This document shows, in pieces, positions 58,352 through 64,000 of a stretch of 64,000 bases of DNA; within the stretch, counting starts at the first letter, position 1, and every line of letters begins with the position of its first letter. The position numbers and the translations under genes are program-made. The DNA is taken from positions 62,001 to 126,000 of the forward strand of contig NZ_LMOB01000001.1 in the NCBI RefSeq assembly GCF_001423185.1. Reading direction: 5' to 3'. The DNA comes from Plantibacter sp. Leaf314. GTDB lineage: Bacteria; Actinomycetota; Actinomycetes; Actinomycetales; Microbacteriaceae. Under the pieces are notes generated by a model. That model saw nothing but the letters and a program-made list of their open reading frames with translations. It had not been told where the DNA came from and did no database searches.

Positions 58352-60124
58352 ATGGTGAGGCACACGAAGACCACACGGCGCCGTCTGGCGTTCACCATCG
58401 TCGCGGTGTCCATCGTGATGACCCTCTTCGTGCTCCGGCTCGTCGACATCCAGGTCGTCCGGGCGAGTGCTCTGAGTGCCGAGTCCCTCGAGAAGACCGA
58501 GACCGGCGACACGATCCTCGCCACGCGCGGCAGCATCCTCGCCTCCGACGGTTCCGTCCTCGCCGAGGCGGTCATGCGGTACAGCATGGCGGCGTCGCCG
58601 AAGGACGCCGGCCCGTTCGAGCGCGAGGTCGACGGTGCCGAGCAGACGATCACGCTCGAGCAGGCCACGAACGAGATCGGCGCCATCATCGGCAAGCCCG
58701 GCCCGGAGGTCCTGGCGCTCATCACCGACGCCCTCGCGGCCGACAAGGACTCGCTCTACGCGCTCATCGCCAAGAAGCTCGACCTCGATCAGCTCCGAGC
58801 GCTCAAGGCGCTGGAGATCCCGTGGACCACGTTCACCGAGGACCCTTATCGCGTCTACCCCAACGGTGCCGTCGCCGGCAACGTCGTCGGGTTCGTCGGA
58901 GAAGAGGGGGAGCCGCAGGCGGGCGTCGAACTCATGGAGGACTCCTGTCTCGCCGGAGCGAACGGTCGCACGACCTACGAGAAGGGCAGTGGCGGCCTGC
59001 CGTTGCCCGGTACCACGGTGACGAAGCCCGCGAAGGACGGCGGCGACGTCGTCCTGACGATCGACAAGGACATCCAGTGGTTCTCGCAGCAGTCGTTGGC
59101 GGCGCAGGCTGAGGCCGTCGGCGCGAGCTGGGGCATCGTCACCGTCATGGAGGTGAAGACGGGCAAGCTGCTCGCCGTCGCCGAGTACCCGTCCGTCGAT
59201 CCCGGCAACGTGAGTGCGACGCCCGCCGAGGATCGCGGATCACGCGCGTTCGCCGCGCCCTTCGAGCCCGGATCGACGTACAAGTCGCTGACGGCCGCAG
59301 CCCTGATCGACCAGGGCGTCGCGAGTCCCAACTCGCAGGTCATCGCGCCCTTCCGATACAAGCCCTCGAACGGTGCGGACATCAACGACAGCGAGTTCCA
59401 CCAGGACATGCGGTTGACCCTCTCCGGAGTCATGGTGCAGTCGTCCAACACGGGTATTTCGCAGTTCGGCGAGAAGATGAGCGCCGACACCCGGTACGCC
59501 TACTTCCAGAAGTTCGGTCAGCTGCAGAAGACCGAGGTCGGATTCCCCAGCGAGTCCGGCGGCCTCATGGCCGACCCCGCTGACTGGGACAACCAGACGG
59601 ACTACGCGACCATGTTCGGACAGGGGTTCTCGACGACCGCCGTCCAAGGCGCCAGCCTCTACCAGACGATCGCCAACGGCGGCGTGCGCATGCCCGTGCA
59701 GCTCGTCGAGGGCTGCCGGAACGCCGACGGCACCATGACGGACGTCCCGGATGCCAAGGGGACGCAGGTGGTCTCCCCGGATGCGGCCAAGCAGGTCAGT
59801 GAGATGCTCGAGATGGTCGACCAGCAGAGCTGGGTCGCGGAGAACGTCGACGTGCCCGGGTACCGGGTCGCGATGAAGACCGGAACGGCGCAGCAGCCCG
59901 ACGGCGACGGCGGGTACAGCTCGAGCTACCTCGTGTCGATGGCCGGATTCGCGCCCGCCGAGGCGCCGCAGTTCGTCGTTTCGGTGAACCTGGCGGACCC
60001 GGTTAAGATGAATTCATCGGCTGCGGTCGCTCCCATCTTCCGGGACGTGACCACCCAAGTGCTGAAGAGCAGGGGAGTGCAGCCCTCAACGGAGCCGGCA
60101 CCGAATCTGCCGCTCGACTTTTGA
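58352..60124 (+). CDS. ftsI: Septal peptidoglycan transpeptidase (FtsI/PBP3, class B PBP)
   Basis: A division-specific penicillin-binding protein of about 590 residues. The basic N-terminus and membrane helix (about 10-33) anchor it; the pedestal domain runs about 45-230. Catalytic motifs of the transpeptidase: PGSTYKSLT (S-x-x-K nucleophile), SSNTG (S-x-N) and KTGTAQ (K-T-G). ATG at 58352 gives MVRHTKTTRRRLAF; an ATG at 58313 would add 13 residues. Neither has a close Shine-Dalgarno; AGGAGAGGA at 58330-58338 is rather far from 58352. It follows ftsL after 73 bases. No PASTA domains are visible. Confidence 0.95.
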   Translation: MVRHTKTTRRRLAFTIVAVSIVMTLFVLRLVDIQVVRASALSAESLEKTETGDTILATRGSILASDGSVLAEAVMRYSMAASPKDAGPFEREVDGAEQTITLEQATNEIGAIIGKPGPEVLALITDALAADKDSLYALIAKKLDLDQLRALKALEIPWTTFTEDPYRVYPNGAVAGNVVGFVGEEGEPQAGVELMEDSCLAGANGRTTYEKGSGGLPLPGTTVTKPAKDGGDVVLTIDKDIQWFSQQSLAAQAEAVGASWGIVTVMEVKTGKLLAVAEYPSVDPGNVSATPAEDRGSRAFAAPFEPGSTYKSLTAAALIDQGVASPNSQVIAPFRYKPSNGADINDSEFHQDMRLTLSGVMVQSSNTGISQFGEKMSADTRYAYFQKFGQLQKTEVGFPSESGGLMADPADWDNQTDYATMFGQGFSTTAVQGASLYQTIANGGVRMPVQLVEGCRNADGTMTDVPDAKGTQVVSPDAAKQVSEMLEMVDQQSWVAENVDVPGYRVAMKTGTAQQPDGDGGYSSSYLVSMAGFAPAEAPQFVVSVNLADPVKMNSSAAVAPIFRDVTTQVLKSRGVQPSTEPAPNLPLDF

Positions 60125-60150
60125 ACGACCTCATGAAGGATGGGCTCAGC

Positions 60151-61695
60151 GTGAACAATCAGGGCCCGATCAGTCTCAGACCGGAGCATCCCCAGCGACG
60201 GGCACTCTCGCAGCTGGTGACCGAATTCGACCTCGACCTCCACGGTTCCTCCGACGGCGTGGAGATCAGCGGCGTCAGCCTCAGCTCCGGCTCGGTGGAA
60301 CCGGGTGACCTCTACATCGGCATGCCGGGTGTCCGCACCCACGGAGCCGCGTACGCCACACAGGCTGCGGAACGCGGGGCGGTCGCCGTCCTCACCGATG
60401 CCGACGGCCTCGACCTGGCCACGGCGGCAGGGCTGCCGATCATCGTCGTGCCGGAGCCTCGTGCAGCGCTCGGGCACCTCGCCGCCTGGGTGTACCGCAC
60501 GGCGGAGGAACCGCCGACGCTGTTCGGCGTCACGGGCACCAACGGCAAGACGAGCGTGGTGTACCTCCTGAGCGGCATGCTCGCGCAGCTCGGGATCGTC
60601 TCGGGGCTGAGCTCCACGGCGGAACGGCGCATCGGCGACCTCGCGGTCACCAGCTCCTTGACCACGCCGGAGGCCAGCGAACTGCACGCCCTGCTCGCGC
60701 GGATGCGTGAGTCCGAGGTGCGCGCCGTCGCCATCGAGGTCTCGGCCCAGGCGTTGACGAGGCACCGTGTCGACGGGATCGTCTTCGACGTCGTCGGCTT
60801 CACCAACCTCAGTCACGATCACTTCGACGATTACGGGGACTTCGACGAGTACTTCGCCGCCAAGCGCGAACTCTTCGAACCCGACCGCGCGCGCCGTGGC
60901 GTCGTCACCATCGACTCGGAGTGGGGAGGACGGCTCGTCGAACAGAGCCGCATCCCCGTGACCACGTTGACGGCACGTCCCGAGGTCGACGCCGACTGGC
61001 GGATGACGATCCTCGAGGAGGCCGCCGGTTCGACCACGTTCCGACTGGACGGCCCGGAGGACCGCACCCTCGTGACGAGCGTGCCGCTCCTCGGATGGTT
61101 CATGGCCGCGAACGCGGCCCTCGCGATCGTCATGCTCGTGGAGTCCGGTGTGGAGTTCGACATGATCGCGGGAGCGCTCGAGCGCGACGGCGGCATCGAC
61201 GCCTACATCCCCGGCCGGGCCGAGCGCATCAGCGGCGATCGTGGGCCGGTCGTCTACATCGACTACGGGCACAGCCCGGACGCCTTCCTCAACACGCTCG
61301 CGGCGATCCGAGCGGTCACGCCAGGACGCGTGATCATGGTGTTCGGCGCCGATGGCGACCGCGACACCACCAAGCGTCGCGACATGGGTGCCATCGCAGC
61401 CCGCGGGGCCGATGTCGTGGTCATCACCGACTTCCATCCGCGGAGCGAAGACCCGGCGGCCATCCGGCGGGTGCTCCTGGAGGCAGCCCGGGAGGCTTCC
61501 CCCGACGGCGAGCTACTCGAGGTGGCCGACCCGGCGACCGCGTTCCGCGCCGCGCTCGCACTGGCCGGGTCGGGCGACACGATCCTCTACGCCGGCCCAG
61601 GGCACGAGGACTATCACGAGGTCGCCGGTGTGAAGATCCCGTACTCCGCCCGCGACGATTCGCGCGAGGCACTGCGTGAGGCGGGGTGGCTCTGA
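60151..61695 (+). CDS. murE: UDP-MurNAc-dipeptide amino acid ligase MurE
   Basis: A 514-residue ATP-dependent ligase that adds the third stem-peptide residue to UDP-MurNAc-L-Ala-D-Glu. The P-loop is GVTGTNGKTSVVYLL; SVEPGDLYIGMPG, SSTAERRIGD, TTPEASELHALLARM and DYGHSPDAFLNTL all match MurE. At the site where mDAP-type MurE has DNPR, this protein has FHPR (61432-61443, in VVITDFHPRSEDP), so the added amino acid may not be meso-DAP. A GTG at 60151 follows AAGGA by ten bases; ATG at 60133 and TTG at 60121 are upstream alternatives. Coupled to murF by a one-base overlap. Confidence 0.95.
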   Translation: MNNQGPISLRPEHPQRRALSQLVTEFDLDLHGSSDGVEISGVSLSSGSVEPGDLYIGMPGVRTHGAAYATQAAERGAVAVLTDADGLDLATAAGLPIIVVPEPRAALGHLAAWVYRTAEEPPTLFGVTGTNGKTSVVYLLSGMLAQLGIVSGLSSTAERRIGDLAVTSSLTTPEASELHALLARMRESEVRAVAIEVSAQALTRHRVDGIVFDVVGFTNLSHDHFDDYGDFDEYFAAKRELFEPDRARRGVVTIDSEWGGRLVEQSRIPVTTLTARPEVDADWRMTILEEAAGSTTFRLDGPEDRTLVTSVPLLGWFMAANAALAIVMLVESGVEFDMIAGALERDGGIDAYIPGRAERISGDRGPVVYIDYGHSPDAFLNTLAAIRAVTPGRVIMVFGADGDRDTTKRRDMGAIAARGADVVVITDFHPRSEDPAAIRRVLLEAAREASPDGELLEVADPATAFRAALALAGSGDTILYAGPGHEDYHEVAGVKIPYSARDDSREALREAGWL

Positions 61696-63101
61696 TGATC
61701 GACCTGACGCTCACCGAGATCGCGGCGGCCACGAACGGTCGGCTGCTCGCCGGTGCCGCCCACGGCGACCTGGTCGTCTCCGGCGTCGCCGACACCGACT
61801 CCCGGCTCATCACGCCCGGCGACATCTTCGTCGCGAAGCCGGGCGAGGAGACCGACGGACACCTGTTCGCGGATGCCGCCGTCGCGAACGGCGCCGCGCT
61901 GCTGATCGTCGAGCGGGAACTGCCGGTGGCCGCTCCGCAGATCCTCGTCGAGGACTCCGTCACCGCACTCGGTGCCCTCGCCACCGAGGTCATCCGTCGG
62001 GTCCGCTCGCGGGGCGGGCTCCGGATCGTGGGCATCACCGGGTCCAACGGCAAGACCACCACCAAGAACCTGCTCGCCGCCGTCCTGGGGCGGGTCGGCG
62101 AGACCGTCAGCCCGAAGGCCTCGTTCAACAACGAGGTCGGCGCGCCGATCACCATGCTCCGGGTCACGGACTCGACGAGGTTCCTCGTCGCCGAGATGGG
62201 TGCCAGCGGCATCGGCGAGATCGCCAGACTCATCCGCATGGCGAAGCCCGACATCGGTGTCGTCCTGAAGGTCGGCCTCGCCCACGCCGGCGAGTTCGGC
62301 GGGATCGAGGCGACCGTCACGGCCAAGACCGAGATGGTCTCCGATCTGCTCCCGGAGGACGTCGCCATCCTCAACCTCGACGACGCCCGCGTCGCCGGTA
62401 TGGCCGACGCGACCCCGGCGCGTGTGCTCTGGTTCGGTCTCGACGACCGGGCTGCGGTGCGGGCGACCGATGTCGTCGCGACGGCTTCGGGGACCGCCTT
62501 CACCCTGCACCTCCCCGACGGATCGTCGGCACCGGTCAGCTTCAAGGTGCTCGGCGAACACCACGTCATGAACGCCCTCGCCGCGGCGGCGGCGGCATAC
62601 GAACTCGGTGTCCCGATCGACGTCGTCGTCGACGCGCTCGAGAGCGTGAGCCGGGCGGAGCGCTGGCGTATGGAACCCCTCGGCGGACGCGACGGCGTCT
62701 CCGTCATCAACGACGCGTACAACGCGAGCCCCGACTCGATGTCGGCCGCCATCAGGACCCTCGCACAGATCGGGGCGGAGCGCGGTCGGACGATCGCCGT
62801 CCTCGGCGCCATGAGTGAACTGGGCGACTGGGCAGGGGAGGAGCACGATCGCATCGGCCTGCAGGTCGTGCGTCTCGGCATCGGTCGCCTCGTCGTCGTC
62901 GGACCGGAAGCCCGGCGGATGCACATCACCGCCATCAACGAGGGTTCCTGGGACGGGGAGTCGGTGTACTTCCCGACCGCGGACGAGGCGTTCGACTATC
63001 TGAGCACCGAGATCGCCGCCGGCGACACCGTGCTCGTGAAATCCTCCAATGCGGCCGGTCTCCGGTTCCTGGGGGATCGACTGGGGGAGCTGTACACATG
63101 A
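61695..63101 (+). CDS. murF: UDP-MurNAc-tripeptide D-Ala-D-Ala ligase MurF
   Basis: A 468-residue ligase that completes the pentapeptide precursor with D-Ala-D-Ala. Motifs: [47 protein letters not shown] (P-loop), [46 protein letters not shown] and LGAMSELGD. The ATG at 61695 shares one base with the murE stop (TGATG), and its own stop overlaps mraY (ATGA). The upstream GTG at 61686 in the same frame is inside murE and less likely. Confidence 0.97.
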   Translation: MIDLTLTEIAAATNGRLLAGAAHGDLVVSGVADTDSRLITPGDIFVAKPGEETDGHLFADAAVANGAALLIVERELPVAAPQILVEDSVTALGALATEVIRRVRSRGGLRIVGITGSNGKTTTKNLLAAVLGRVGETVSPKASFNNEVGAPITMLRVTDSTRFLVAEMGASGIGEIARLIRMAKPDIGVVLKVGLAHAGEFGGIEATVTAKTEMVSDLLPEDVAILNLDDARVAGMADATPARVLWFGLDDRAAVRATDVVATASGTAFTLHLPDGSSAPVSFKVLGEHHVMNALAAAAAAYELGVPIDVVVDALESVSRAERWRMEPLGGRDGVSVINDAYNASPDSMSAAIRTLAQIGAERGRTIAVLGAMSELGDWAGEEHDRIGLQVVRLGIGRLVVVGPEARRMHITAINEGSWDGESVYFPTADEAFDYLSTEIAAGDTVLVKSSNAAGLRFLGDRLGELYT

Positions 63102-64000
63102 GAGTCCTCTTGGCCGCTGGAGCGATCTCGCTCGCGTTCTCCCTCTTCCTGACACCGCTCTTCATCAAGGCGTTCCGCAAGCTCGCCTGGGGTCAGTTCA
63201 TCCGCGACGACGGGCCGCAGAGCCATCACACCAAGCGCGGTACCGCCACCATGGGTGGGGTCATCATCATCGTGGGCACCCTGGTCGGGTTCTTCGCGAG
63301 CTACCTGATCTTCCAGGAGCAGGTCGGTGTCTCCGCGCTGCTCGTGCTGTTGATGATGGTGGGCCTCGGCATCGTCGGCTTCATCGACGACTTCCTCAAG
63401 GTCCGCAAGAAGCAGAGCCTCGGTCTCGGCGGGTGGGCGAAGGTCGCCGGACAGCTGATCGTGGCCACGGTCTTCGCCGTGCTCGCCATCAACTTCCCGA
63501 ACACCGAGGGGTTCACCCCGGCCTCGACGAACATCTCGGTGATCCGCGACATCCCGATCAACTTCATGGCGATCGGCATCCCGGTCATCGGTGTCCTGCT
63601 GTACATCCTCTGGACCTCGGTGATCGTGGCGGCCACCTCGAACGGCGTGAACGTCACCGACGGCCTCGACGGCCTCGCGACCGGCGCCTCCATCCTCGCG
63701 ATCGGCTCGTACATCATCATCGGGTTCTGGCAGTTCAACCAGTCCTGCTTCAGCTCCTCGCTCGCATCGGACGTGGCCTACAAGTGCTACGACGTGCGAG
63801 ACCCCCTGGACCTGGCCGTGGTGGCGGCGGCGATCGTCGGTGCACTCATCGGATTCCTCTGGTGGAACACCTCGCCGGCGCAGATCTTCATGGGCGACAG
63901 CGGCTCGCTCGCCCTCGGCGGAGCTCTCGCGGCCCTCGCCATCCTCAGCAAGACCGAGCTGCTCCTCGTGCTCGTCGGCGGACTCTTCGTCATCGAGGCC
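63098..64000 (+). CDS. mraY: Phospho-N-acetylmuramoyl-pentapeptide transferase MraY (cut by window end)
   Basis: A polytopic enzyme making lipid I from UDP-MurNAc-pentapeptide and undecaprenyl phosphate. The first 301 codons are present with no stop. The N-terminus reads [20 protein letters not shown]; the family blocks are [18 protein letters not shown] (residues near the active site), [16 protein letters not shown] (catalytic Asp pair), [12 protein letters not shown] (catalytic Asp) and the [12 protein letters not shown] end. About ten helices are expected. The ATG overlaps the murF stop by four bases. murD, ftsW and murG presumably follow beyond the window. Confidence 0.97.
   Translation, partial: MRVLLAAGAISLAFSLFLTPLFIKAFRKLAWGQFIRDDGPQSHHTKRGTATMGGVIIIVGTLVGFFASYLIFQEQVGVSALLVLLMMVGLGIVGFIDDFLKVRKKQSLGLGGWAKVAGQLIVATVFAVLAINFPNTEGFTPASTNISVIRDIPINFMAIGIPVIGVLLYILWTSVIVAATSNGVNVTDGLDGLATGASILAIGSYIIIGFWQFNQSCFSSSLASDVAYKCYDVRDPLDLAVVAAAIVGALIGFLWWNTSPAQIFMGDSGSLALGGALAALAILSKTELLLVLVGGLFVIEA

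Noticed and set aside
1..64000. tRNA, rRNA, CRISPR array, insertion sequence or prophage
   Set aside because: No T-loop-like tRNA signature, repeat-spacer array, transposase or phage genes were seen on reading both strands by eye.

Overview
The window is 64 kb of a GC-rich (roughly 70% by eye) actinobacterial chromosome. Gene content points to the family Microbacteriaceae: CarD, a GarA/OdhI-like FHA protein, an FtsR-like MerR regulator, DUF3040, DUF2510, DUF1206 and DUF3817 proteins, an Rv2175c homologue, a MshA/MshB-like pair, and a MurE with an altered amino-acid-selection motif. The genus cannot be fixed from sequence alone. I saw no insertion sequence, prophage, CRISPR array, rRNA or tRNA. 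This is ordinary, densely packed core and near-core chromosome.

Layout. 1-9.1 kb: the end of a sensor kinase, a PepSY membrane protein, a DEAD-box RNA helicase, DUF1206 protein, two hydrolase/reductase genes, a DHA2-type exporter, a stand-alone LigD-type polymerase and a cysteine-free HesB-like protein. 9.4-20.9 kb: alcohol dehydrogenase, MFS exporter, a MshA/MshB-like pair, VOC protein, TetR regulator with a palindromic operator, CarD, siderophore-interacting protein, NAD kinase, a membrane-anchored hydrolase, DUF3817 and a luciferase-like monooxygenase. 20.9-28.8 kb: a divergent two-component system, then a DNA-repair block (three-domain LigD, Ku, RecQ-like helicase), with a perfect 22-bp palindrome between ligD and ku. 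28.8-36.3 kb: a second 14-helix exporter and a complete dipeptide/oligopeptide ABC operon led by a DUF1684 gene. 36.4-42.4 kb: GNAT, small alarmone synthetase, VanZ, S4 protein, then CDP-alcohol phosphatidyltransferase-garA-ftsR-merR and an orphan ParA. 42.5-50.2 kb: pyruvate carboxylase, peptide deformylase, acyl-CoA ligase, ROK glucokinase, acyltransferase. 50.3-64 kb: class II DAHP synthase, a PASTA kinase (PknL-like), an Rv2175c homologue, polyprenyl diphosphate synthase, DUF3040, and the division/cell-wall cluster mraZ-rsmH-ftsL-ftsI-murE-murF-mraY, cut by the window edge.

How the parts connect. From about 46 kb to the end, gene content and rough order match the M. tuberculosis Rv2187-to-Rv2165c region (fadD15, acyltransferase, aroG, pknL, Rv2175c, idsA2, mraZ, rsmH). 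This supports naming the kinase PknL. GarA has a conserved N-terminal threonine pair that such kinases phosphorylate. About seventeen genes carry a TANNNT-like -10 box 6-7 nt before the start codon, so leaderless transcription looks common, and I used this to choose starts.

The best leads for unexplained structure are the ligD-ku palindrome, the phased GCTTCAG repeats before the PepSY gene, the structured mraZ-rsmH spacer with two tandem 33-bp repeats, a C-rich small-RNA candidate before mraZ, and the FHPR motif in MurE. I found no wholly new multi-gene system.
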